Assembly (NCBI RefSeq): GCF_023973825.1
Contig: NC_090126.1
Coordinates: 2,563,001 to 2,627,000, forward strand
DNA from: Plasmodium brasilianum
Taxonomy: Eukaryota; Apicomplexa; Aconoidasida; Haemosporida; Plasmodiidae
Direction of reading: 5' to 3'
DNA: 64,000 nt
Position numbers and translations under genes: made by a program. Below the pieces are notes generated by a model. It was not told where the DNA came from and searched no databases. It saw only the letters and a list, made by a program, of their open reading frames with translations. Of the stretch, positions 26,281-37,230 are shown piece after piece; positions within the stretch are counted from its first letter, which is position 1, and each line of letters opens with the position of its first letter.

Positions 26281-28826
26281 ATTTAATTATGTAATTAAAA
26301 TTATATTATTTTTATAAGATAAACTGTACAAGGAAATTTTATACATGAATTATCCGTGTTTGTGTTGACAGATTATTGTTCATATATTAAGAACCTGTTA
26401 TTATAACAATGAGAGATATAACAAAGAGTTTTTGATTAGTTAATTATATTTTATTATGCATAATAAATATTTTCATGTTTATTTCATTTACAGAGTACCT
26501 ACTAAAATATAAAGTACGGTTTAATGAGTATTTAATTAATAAAAAGTGTAGTGTTAATTATTACTTTAATGTACAAATAAAGACGGGAAATTTTATAAAA
26601 TAAGGATAGATATACCATTTAATTTTATTTTGAATTCCATATATTAATATATTGTGTTCTTTATTATGATATTAATAACATTATAAATAATTTTGCTGTT
26701 ATACTTATATAAACGGATGTGCACTAAATTTATATATTTTTTTTTTCTTATTAATTTATTTGTTTTTAATATATGATTAGTTGTAATATTTATGATAATA
26801 TGAAAAAGAAAAAATAAGATTTTGCATGTGATAACAAATTTTTAAGTTGAATAATTACAACTTTATATCCATTTAATTATTATATTAAAAGAAAGATTTT
26901 TAATTTTTATTATGTTTATTATAAATAATAAAGAAAATTTTATAAACTTTGAAAATTTTTCAAATTAATTTAATTTCATAATCCAAAAAAAAAAAAAGAA
27001 GATAATATGTGCGGATAATTATAATAAAATTACAGCTTAAATTAATATATAATTTATGCCCTTTATATTATATTTTTTAATTTTTAATTTTTAATTTTTT
27101 TTTTTTTTTTTTGTTATAGATTTTCTTTGCTATAGTGAAAGATATGATATATTTGTAATATGAAAAAAAAAATTTATCTTATAGACTATGCTTTATGTAC
27201 AGAATTAATATTCTCTTATTAGAGCTTTATTCCAAATTTTAATTATTTTAAAATATATTTGTTATTGTATTTGTTTTGTTTTTTTAAGATAATGTGTATT
27301 TTGCATATATTAAAATAACATTAAAGTATTACATAAGCTTAAAAAAAACGAAAAGTTCTTGCTAAATATAGATTTAATTTTATATATTGGTAATTAACCT
27401 TATCCTTTTAAATATATCAATAAATAACAATTTTGATGTTTTGTTTTATTTGTGTTTGTGTGAACATATTTTTAGTATCCATGCAACCGATATTTATATT
27501 TGTGTATTATTTAAAATTTTTATTTTATTTAGTTTTTGAAAAATTAGAAAAGTATGATCCATGAGAGTTTATAATATAGATAATACTATTGTTCCTGGTA
27601 TTGGTGTAAATAAACGACTAAATGTATTGTTTGGGAACAAAATAAATTTTGACGCAATGTCGTAAATAAGAAAGTACAAGATAAATGTGCTCATCCTTTA
27701 TTATATTTTTTATATTTTTCCACCTGGTATATATCTTGCTTTGTTCCAAACGCTTAATATTCCATAAACTTTAAAAGAAAATTATATATATTAATTATTT
27801 TTAATGATATTTACATAAATATAATTTTATTAATTACAAAATCAAATAATATTATATATATTTTTGATGTAAAACAAAATTTTATAGAGTTCTCTTGTTA
27901 ACATTCTTAAAAAAATAAAAAGGAAAGATTGCACATTCGGTTCAATATGTAGTAGAACGTTATGCGTCCACTATGGAGAAACAGAGTATTTTTTAAGACC
28001 AACTGAAGAATTAAAAAAATTAAGGGAAAATTTTACATCCAAATACAACACAAAAAGGTTAAAATTGAAGAACTCACAGAATGTTCTCTATAGTAATAGT
28101 TTGAAAAATCATAGTATTCTAAAAAAAAGAAAAAATATGTTACATTAACCAAATATAATAGATATAAACCTAGAAAAATATCATAATTTCCTATCAGATG
28201 ATAAGCCCTTTATAGATTCTAAATTGAAAGGTAATAAAAAAGTTATAGTGTATAATAAACCACTGAAAACAGAGAGTACATTAAGAAAATTAAGAGAGAA
28301 TTTGTTAAATAACCCCTTTATAAGAGATTTAATGTTAAAAGAAGTAGATAACATTTTATTAAGAAATGAATTTAATACTTAAAATGTATTAAAGGAATTA
28401 GACAATAATATTTTAACTAATACATAGGTAGGCCTATCAGAATTAAATATGCTAGAAAAAATTGTATTAAATAATAAACTACTTAAGGAATCATAAATAA
28501 AAGAGTTAAAATCAATTCTGTTAAATAATAAAGCATTAACTGAATCTCATCTACTTGAATTAAAATTACTGGTAAGTGATATAATAAGTGATAATTCTAA
28601 TCTAAAAGTTAACGCTCAATCACGATATATGGATATTTTAAATAAAAGTTTCATAAATAGACATTATAGACTACCAAAAATAAGAGATAGTTTAATTAGA
28701 ACAGATTTAAACAACAAAAATATCTTATTACATGAAGATCATTCTTTAAAAAAGAACGATATAACAAAAGATGACTTATCACCTAAGGATACTCCTACAG
28801 ACGTAATTCCTGTATCTAATAACAAG

Positions 28827-29216
28827 GAGTTGTTACAAAAAAAGAATTCAATTAGTGAAATTGACATTATCAACGAATGTTTATTAGATAAGGATGTCTC
28901 TAAAGAGGAAACCGACGTAACCGATAAAAAGGAGCTATTACAAAAACATAATTCCATAAGTGAAATTAATAGCACTAAGGAAAATTTATCACAAAAAGAA
29001 ATACATGCAGAGAATATTTATGTAACTAATAAAAAGGAGTTGTTACAAAAAAAGTTTTCCATTAGTGAAATCGATACTATCGAGGAATGTTTATAATATA
29101 AGGATATCTCTATAGAGGAAACTGACGTAACGAATAAAAAGGAGTTATTGCGAAAAAAAGATTCCATAAGGGAAATTGATAATACCAAGGAAAATGTATT
29201 TCCAAAAGAAAAAAAA
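28827..29216 (+). repeat. 105-bp coding repeat, four units in an A-B-A-B pattern
   Basis: Units begin at 28827, 28932, 29037 and 29142, each exactly 105 bp (35 codons) after the last, and each starts with ELLQK or ELLRK followed by SISEI or SIREI. Units 1 and 3 share the continuation ECL...EETDVT; units 2 and 4 share TKEN. The repeat is therefore a 210-bp pair present twice, the second pair incomplete. Unit 3 contains a stop at 29094, and unit 4 runs into the frameshifting A-run. Confidence 0.9.
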
Positions 29217-29218
29217 AA

Positions 29219-29641
29219 TTTATTATAGATATACACATGAATGATGGAAAAAAGGAATATGCTTTACAGAAAGAAAAAAATTATATTATAAATATACATA
29301 TGAGCAACGGGAAAAAAGAAAATATATTACCAAAAGGAAAAAAATATATTATGGATATAACTACGATTGATAAAGAAAAGGAAAAAGAATTACCCGAAGT
29401 GAAAAAATATATTATAGATTTACATGTGAGTGATGGCATAAAAAAAGATGAATTATCACAAAAAAATTATACTTCAAGTAAAAATAAAAAAAAGAAAGAA
29501 AAACAGTTACCAAAAAAAAAGGCTTGGAATATAGATTTGTTCATGAGTGAAAAAAGAAAAAAAAAAAATTTATTTAAAGAAAAAAAATGGCATATAAATA
29601 TATTTATGAATGATAGGTCTAAGAATATTGAATTAATATGA
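29219..29641 (+). repeat. 63-bp-period coding repeat, six units
   Basis: Units start at 29219, 29282, 29345, 29408, 29525 and 29588. Each opens with an aromatic residue plus I-I-D/N-I/L (for example YIINIHMSNGKK) and ends in a Lys/Glu-rich segment. Spacing is 63 bp (21 codons) except that unit 4 is 117 bp because of an extra Lys-rich insert. The last unit ends at the TGA at 29639-29641. Confidence 0.85.
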
Positions 29642-30460
29642 GAAATAAATCCTTTAAACATAATTGATGTAACAGTCGAAGATCCTTTGTATGAAGTAAT
29701 GGAGGATTACCTTTTTGAATGCGTCCTAGAAGCCAATGATAAAAAAGAGCCTAATAAAATAAACGCTTTTTTAAAAAAAACAGCCATTTATTGTGCTCCT
29801 GTGATTGCAGCTTGTGTTGCACTACCACTTCTTACAGTATATTATATTAATACAGCCGCTACAGACATAATTACTTAAGCTGTAAGTGCAGGTATAACAG
29901 AAGGGTTATCTGAATTATCGTCTTGTACATTTTCTGCTGTAACTGAATCTATTATAACTGCGTTAGCTCAACTCCCAAGTTTAGCAGTTCCTGTATTTAA
30001 AGCGATTTCAAATACTATAAGTTCTCCCATAAAAAATATTTTTTTGGGAGGTTTATTTTCATTTGAAGGTAATGTTATCAATGCCTTTTCTGAAGCTGCA
30101 AGTCAATCCGGTGGAGGTGTTGCCACATTTGTTAATGGTTTTCGAGATGGTGCTAGAAATGTTGTAAACTGTGCATTTACTACAGTCCCAAATAAAGTTT
30201 ATTCTGCAGGTGTTTCAGCTGGTGTAAGAAATGCTATCATGCGGACTGTATTTCCATCATTAATTGCTATTTCTGTTCTAATTATATTTTTAGGTATTTA
30301 TAAATTATTTTTACACCTAGGAAAAAAGGGAAAGTTAAATTTTATCAATAATTATAAAAAGAAATCGTTAAGTTCCTTAGAGGAAATTAAATTTCATAAT
30401 AGAATAAATATATGGAAAAAGAGTCGACATAAAAATTTTTTACATTTATATGATGAGTAA

Positions 30461-32805
30461 ATTTCATATACTCACATAAATAATCTCTGAAATATTGGTA
30501 CTATGATTATTTATATATATGTTTGCCTATATTTTAATTAAAATTTTTTTTATATTTTAAATTTTAATTAATATCTTTTTTTTTTTGTGAACACAATAAT
30601 ATTCAATCAGTATAAAATAATATTCTCCATTATAGTATACACATGTATAATTTTTATATGCTATATTTTATGGAATTTTTTCTATTTTAATTAATATTGT
30701 TTATGTATTTATTTAAGATATACTTGTTTCCTTGGTGCACATATATACTTACAATATTACATATTAAAATTTTTAATATTTTTAATACTTTTTATTTACT
30801 TACACCTGAAATAAGTACCTTAATTTTTTTTTTTTTTTGAATTATAGATAAATGAACCGGTTATTAGGTTCAGCTATTTGAATTTTTATTAAGCTTTAAC
30901 TTAATATGCTTATTAATTAAAATTAAATATATGTTTGTTTTGTTTTATATAATTTAGTAGAATTTAGTGGAAATATTCTTTATTTATTAGAACTGGTTAT
31001 AGTTTAAAATATTTTCGTCTGATAGGTATTTGAACATGTTACCAATGGCCATATTTAAATAAATTATACTGAACATTTTTAGGAATACGCGCTATTTTTC
31101 CTAAATTTTTTTTTTGCTTTTTAAAATTTTTGTATTCAGTAGCGTATTGGTGATAATTAATAAAAGGTTTTATTATCTTTTAACTCTTTTTTTTTTCTTT
31201 GTTTTTATATTGTTTAATTTATAACCATACTTTATATTTGAATTTTTATAGTATTAATAAAATAACATTATTTAAAATTTTTTCCTTTTAAAAATGTCTT
31301 TTTACTTTTAATTTGTTGACACAGTTTGATTTGAACGTGAAATAATAAATATATTTTTGTATTAGATGAATTACAATGTACATATGTAGTTATATCGGAA
31401 GATTATATAAAATAAGCAAATATTTTGTTTAAGAGTTGTTATGTGCCAGTATATTTTTAAGTCAGAAATCATCATTATGAATGATATAATAATTTTTATA
31501 AAGTAATACAATTAACGAATTATCAAATTTCAAATTATATACCCAATCACTTGCATGTCATTAAATATAGTAGCATTACTATGAAATATTACAAAAGAAA
31601 AGAATATATGCTTATTAAACTTAATGAAGCAATTAAATATATATATATATTATATTTTTTAGCGAAGGAATAATATAAATATTGAGTTGAACGAACAACA
31701 AAATGTTAAGAACATTGGTATATTAAGAAAACAAATAAAATTTAATATTTGAATTTTCTCTTAAAGGGATTAGTCATTCAGTGTTCGTATCTCCGATGTA
31801 ATAAATAGTATAAGGTTCCCAAGAGTTTTTATATATAATGTTTTGCATTAAATATATACTGATAAACGTAAATATAAATATTTGATATAATACGTTTAAA
31901 GTTATGATGAACATTTGCAAAATAAGAAGTTAACAGGATAGAAATTAGAAATTTTATATTAATTTAAAAGTGTAAATATATAGTAGATATAGGAAGTATA
32001 TTAATGAAAATTTATAGATGGATTTTTTCTAACAAGGAACATGTGTTTATTTGATTATATAGAGCATTATAGTAAAACTTGAAAATAGTAGGGTCTGCGG
32101 TTAAGTATTATAAGAATAGAAAATTAATGATGATAAGGTGTTGGTTATTTAGTAAACACACAAATATAACTCTAAAGAAGAAGAAGAAGAAAAAATACTA
32201 TAATATCTAGTATAAATAAAACTAATTATTGAATAATTATGTGTTATTCATTTAATACACTTGTAAATATTAATGGTTGAAACATATTCTTGAAAATTAA
32301 AAAGAAAAAAGACGATGTATATTTTCAAAGAAAAAATGCAAGATTTAATGTAATTTAATAAATTGCATATTGTCTTATTATTTAAACTTGAAAATGTTAA
32401 CATTTTTCAACATAAACATACTACAGAAAAAAAATATATATATATCAAAAGGAAGTATAATTTTACATAAAATAAGAAACATTAATAATTTAAACTAACA
32501 ATTAGAATATATGTGATTTACTCACATAAGTGGGTATATAGAATTACACTAAAACAATTTTTTAAGATGAAATATAAAAAAAAAAAGAATATATTTTATA
32601 ACTACATTAGGGGAATACATTTTTTTACCACTAAACATATAAAAAAATTTTCATATTCGAATTATTGTAATAAATTAAAAATATTGTGAATTTAATTTTT
32701 TACAGGAAATGTTTTTATTTCACATTTATAATTAGGGATTATTATCATTATATCCAATAATTTTATATATATTAATTTAAAAATGTTGTATTATTCAACC
32801 CAAGT
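30461..32805. other. A+T-rich intergenic stretch between convergent genes
   Basis: It lies between the 3' ends of the repeat-antigen relic (+) and the exported gene on the minus strand. It contains poly-T tracts, an (AT)n tract near 31640 and a short AAG run at about 32176-32193. No gene is seen. Confidence 0.55.
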
Positions 32806-33643
32806 TCATGGCATCAAAATGGCTGATGCAGCGTTCATAGAAATATACGCTTTACAAATCATTATAAACAGAGAAAGCACCAGATATGACGCAATCACAG
32901 TTATAAGAATCACAAATGCAGAATATACTTTATGTTCTTTCATGTACCTAAAGATATATTTAACTTTATTTCGAATTTTAAAGAAATAATAATTATTATT
33001 TAAGCCGATTTGGAATAAATCTGATTTAATACTTGAATCTACGCTTTTTAAAAAATTGGCGTTTTCATATTTCTCAATATCATCATAATTTTTTAAGGTA
33101 TAACCTTTTTTTTTTACGTCATTTTCATCTTTGGATGCACCCTTCTTTTTTTGAAAGTTTTTATGATTTCTTAGATCATTAAATTCCTGTTCAGAAAAAT
33201 CACATTGTACTAAATTATTAAATCGTTTTTTAAATTCGTCATCATGTTCTAATGCTTTTAATCTTTCTCTAAATGTATCATCACTTTCATATAACATACT
33301 ATATATTCCCTTTTTTATCGTTTGGTATTGTTGGTTTCCGGGTATTTTTGTTTCGCCATTTAGTAATCTGCTAAATCTTATATTTAATGCATTATTTCGA
33401 TTACACTCATTACCCCTTGATTTAATATTGTTGTTTTCCTAAAAATAAAGGTATATATTAAAAATTCAAAAATATCATATATATATATTATTTTAATAGA
33501 ATTTTCTTATCATAAAAATAGACATAAAATAACAAATAAGAACAAAAAAATTTTAAATATAAGAACTGTGGTACCTCATCGAAATGTTTCATTGTACATA
33601 TTAAAATAGAAAAAATAATAGCTTTCGTCAAAAAGATGAGCAT
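32806..33643 (-). CDS. Exported protein with RLLNGE motif, short D-x-F repeats and one C-terminal membrane span, two exons, intact
   Basis: Predicted exported protein of unknown function. On the minus strand exon 1 is 33643-33575 (23 codons, hydrophobic IFLTKAIIFSILIC), ending at a GTACCA donor. Exon 2 is 33438-32806 after a TTTTTAG acceptor; the intron is 136 nt, phase 0. The frame stays open for 47 codons upstream of the first ATG of exon 2, so the ORF start at 33297 is not the true start. The product is about 233 residues. RLLNGE at residues 47-52 is the export-type motif (RxL, then Gly-Glu). Residues around 72-120 show a short imperfect repeat (DDTFRERLKALE, DDEFKKRFNNLV, SEQEFNDLRN). A Lys-rich region follows, and one membrane span near the C-terminus (AFVILITVIASYLVLSLFIMI). 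The repeat resembles exported proteins I know from P. vivax and P. knowlesi, but I cannot name the family with confidence. Confidence 0.85.
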
Positions 33644-36599
33644 ATTTGTATTTTGTTTTATGGTAAATTTCTTTAAAGTTGTTAAAAAATTTGTAATAAT
33701 GTACTAGGTTTACATGAAAATTTAAGTAATAATAAATGGTTGATTTATAATATGTTTTAATTATTATTTTCTTTTTTGTCAATAAAAAAAATGTTTAGTT
33801 TTTTTTTAAATAAAGAAAATTGTGGTATATATTGAAGCACAAAAAAGACAAAAATTTAGTGAAAGTTTCATTTTATAATATTAATTAATATTGTTCAAAT
33901 AATACAAAATAAACAGTATTTAATAATTATTATAAGGATAAAACCGTATAAAAATTACAATTTAATATGTAAATTCATTTATAAATTAACATATATATAG
34001 TAGTATATATTGATATAATATTGTATTAATAAGAAAATAATAGGGGAATAAAGAATTAATGTAATAAAGTATGTATTAGAATACAAAATATTTATAGAAC
34101 TAATATGCTTAAATTTGTAACATACTGCATAATAAATTTTTTTATAAACTATGAACTAATTTATCCCATTGTAATGTTTTTTAGCGTTAATTTTTATAAA
34201 TGTTATTAAAGGAAAAGTAGAATATAAATAAACACAAAAATATTACAGTATATTACATACGTTTATATTAAATATAGTATTAGATTTAGATATAATTTGA
34301 TGAATATTAATTATTAAAAATTAAATTAATATAATATATAGCGTACCAATGGTTGTACCTTTATGTTATAAATAATATAGAAAATTTTCATTTTGTTCAA
34401 TAATTTGAAATGATGTTCGGTTTATTCCTTGCAGGAAATGTATATTTATATACTACCTCAATAATTTCAATGATATATTGCTAAAAAGAATATCAAATGA
34501 GTACAACTTAAACTCCTATATACATTATTTTGTGGAGATTTTAATAATTTATAAGACGGAATATAATAATAAGAAAAATAATAAATATAAAACATTGTCT
34601 ATTTAAAATATACATTTGAATTTTCAAATTTTTTTTAATATTTATGTATATTTACTTTTTTTTTTTTAATTTTAGATCAGTATTCATTTTAATTTTTTTG
34701 TTTTTAGTGATTTAGTTTTTGTTGAATACTATTATTGAAGCCGAAGATCAGAAAAAGAAATTGATGCAATATAAATGTATATTAAATCTATTTAAAATAA
34801 GTTTTTTAAGATTGAATGTTTAAGATTAAAATTAGAAAAAAAAAAAAAGAAGATATATATTTATCTAAAGTTTAAATGAAATATTTAAATTATCTATATA
34901 TTTCTTTCATTTTTTTTTATTAAACAAATTGTTTGTGCTATAGCTTATAAAAAATTATATTTAAAATGTTTAAAATATTTTTATTTAAAATATTATTTTA
35001 CAATTTTGCAGTTTAGAAATTTTTAATGTAAAAATACTTCTAACAAATTAGCGTAAATGACTATGATATATGTGTGATATCTTGGTAAAATTATATAAAA
35101 TTAAAAAAAGGAAAAAAAAATAAATTACAACTTTTACTTCATATGTGCACATTGTTTATGTATATATATATATGAAAAACTAATAAAATCAATAATAAAA
35201 TATTAATTTTAAAAATAACAAATCGACATTTGTTTATTCGTACGGAAAAACTTTAGTGAGAAAAAAACTAATATTTATAACTAAATAAAAAAAAAAAAAA
35301 ATAGCAGTTGTGTTTAGGGTTATTTTCTAATTTTATTCCTATTTTTGTATTTTAATGTATTAGTGTAAGCTATTGAATATACAACTAATTTTTAAAAGAA
35401 AATAAAAATAAATTTTATAGTTTTTTGACATAAATAAGTATTTTTTTATTTTTATGGAATAAAAAGACCGACACCAAATTAGACATACATTCAACCTTTC
35501 TTAAATTGGTATTTAAAGGTAAAACTTTGGTTTTTCTTATACTATTTTTTAAGCAATAAAGATAGAAATTATTTCTGCTTGTTCTAAAAAATTTAATTTT
35601 TTTTAGCATTTTTATATATTCCACTAAAAATGTGGATATTTAAAATAATTTTTATTTTACTAAAAAGTAAAAAAGTTTGCTTTATTATTTAGGACAAATA
35701 ACCATTTTTACTTCAGCGAAGTTAATAAATTTTAATTATCACAAGTGGAAAAAAGATCACGATTTAATTGTATTTCATAATAATATAGTTTCTTTTCAAA
35801 AAAAAAAAAAAAAAACAATATAATATAATATAATATAATAGAAAAAAATGAAATACAAATAAAATTTTAAAAATATTTGTTTAATTTGTAAAGAAATATT
35901 TTTAAGATTTTATATTTTTTTGGTATAAATGGAAGTAATTTTTTTTAAGATACTTATTTTATTATAATAAAAAGTATATAAATAAAATTTGGAATTTACA
36001 TCTGTATTTAGTAATTTATTTTTGTTGATTAGGTTAAAAATGCATAATGTTGGTATTATATATATAAGTAAATTTATAAGGAAAAATTTATAATTTATTT
36101 TCATATTTTTCTTCTTTATTTTACCATTTAAAACACAATGTATATATATAGAAGTAAAAGTATTTTTATAAATCTTTATGATATAAATGAAAACAATAAG
36201 TAAAAACTTATGAAAATCTAATTAATGTCTTTTTAATAAATAGAAGTATGAATCACACATTAAGTACTATCCTCTTTACTAAATTTATGATTTCCAAAAA
36301 GAAATGGTTATGAAATATAAAAAAAAGGACCTCCCCATCATAAAATATTTCTCATTTAACTCCTTGATACAGAAATTCTAATGTTACAATATTGGGATAT
36401 ATTTGAAATATATCATATTTTTTGTTTAGTTGTTTTGCTTTGTTTTTTCCGCTGTTATATATTTTATTTTTGAAAACAAAATTTTATTATTATCAGACTA
36501 AACACATTCCTATATAATAAGTAATATTTATGTCTTTTTGCTAGAGTTCAAATAGTAATTCTGTGTATGCGTAGGAAAAGAGATAATTTGTTAGATTTT
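33644..36599. other. A+T-rich intergenic stretch without a recognisable gene
   Basis: Upstream side of the minus-strand exported gene. A short coding-like patch near 34729-34830 (TIIEAEDQKKKLMQ) stands alone and has stops nearby. A five-unit TAATA run lies at 35817-35840 beside an A-run. The minus-strand ORFs at 35415-35624 and 35910-36104 look like chance frames. Confidence 0.5.
35817..35840. repeat. TAATA pentanucleotide microsatellite
   Basis: About five units of a 5-bp A/T repeat directly after a long A-run; intergenic. Confidence 0.85.
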
Positions 36600-37230
36600 A
36601 AAAGCTAGTTTACATTTAGACAAAAATGTAACGGAAGTAAAGTATAATATACAAGGGTAAATACACCGAAAGTTCATTATTTAGTAAAAATACATTAGAA
36701 AACTATGAATTAGGAAAATTAGACGGTGAACTGTGGACATAAAATGAAGAAACAGAAGGGAAAAAAAAAAAAATGTAAGAAAGATAAACTTAAGTTGGAA
36801 AAAATAAGAGGAAAAGTTAATTCAAAGGAAAGAGGATTAATACAATAAAAAGTTATAGAAGAAATGAATAAATTAAAATCATGAAAAAGAAGTATGAAAA
36901 TTTTTAAATTTTGCAGAAGGGAATAAGATTATTACTCAGAATATAAGTTCTGCAGCATATCTCTTTAAAACAAATATATAATATATTTTAAAAAGTGTGT
37001 ATCAGATGTACTTCTTTATATAGATGAATAAAAAGTTCTGAATTTTTATAAAATGTTTTAAAATAAAACAAAATATTGTAATTGCGACATATTACTTGGC
37101 CCAATTTTAATGTTAGTGATTTGGTTTCTTCTGTTTAATAAGAGGATATTATTAGGTTGTAATATTCTCTGGAGAACCAAGTGTAGTATTTATTTAACTT
37201 TTCATAATTATTTTTAAATATGATTTGTCC
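36600..37230 (+). pseudogene. Relic of an exported-type membrane protein, family unknown
   Basis: Coding-like pieces with stops between them. A polar stretch starts at 36659 (KYTESSLFSKNTLENYELGK) and runs to a stop near 36738. A Lys-rich part follows in another frame after an A-run (KDKLKLEKIRGKVNSKERG), and then a hydrophobic span from about 37088 (GPILMLVIWFLLFNKR). The order polar, Lys-rich, membrane span fits the exported proteins elsewhere in the window. No signal exon or RxL motif is clear. I cannot assign a family, and the limits are approximate. Confidence 0.4.

Larger units (their letters stand above)
22116..27684. other. A+T-rich intergenic stretch without a recognisable gene
   Basis: About 5.5 kb. 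ORFs at 22761-22979 (one hydrophobic C-terminal segment) and 23494-23706 have no family motif that I know and no nearby exon 1, so I do not call them genes. The stretch contains an (AT)15 tract at 23789-23818 and a 10-bp tandem repeat at 26231-26280. Confidence 0.55.
27685..30460 (+). pseudogene. Decayed exported repeat antigen with C-terminal two-span, Gly/Ala/Ser-rich membrane domain
   Basis: A long two-exon gene remnant. Possible exon 1 is 27685-27726 (MCSS start, hydrophobic, GTATAT donor); exon 2 runs 27888-30460 after a TTATAG acceptor. Near its start SRTLCVHYGE carries an RxL export-type motif (RTLCV). Next come charged Lys/Glu/Asn-rich helices with recurring KLRENL motifs, then four 105-bp repeats, then six repeats with a 63-bp period. 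The C-terminal part holds a hydrophobic span (IYCAPVIAACVALPLLTVYY), a Gly/Ala/Ser-rich stretch, a second span (LIAISVLIIFLGIYKLFL) and a Lys-rich tail. This end resembles the general RIFIN/STEVOR two-span plan, but that is analogy only. Seven in-frame stops (28146, 28380, 28425, 28494, 29094, 29639, 29876) and one frame change within the A-run near 29206-29218 break it. Frame is otherwise kept for over 2.5 kb, so loss looks recent. I do not recognise the family by name. Confidence 0.75.

Noticed and set aside
28827..29641. CRISPR-like regular spacing of repeats
   Set aside because: The repeats are contiguous coding repeats in a eukaryotic gene, with no unique spacers.
28739..29661. Minus-strand ORFs opposite the repeat antigen (28739-28975, 29018-29236, 29467-29661)
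   Set aside because: They are antisense shadows of the Lys/Glu/Ser-rich coding repeats and have no splice or family support.
27685..30460. Readthrough or recoding of the stops in the repeat antigen
   Set aside because: Stops of all three kinds plus a frame change occur, with no shared context around them; ordinary decay explains this better.
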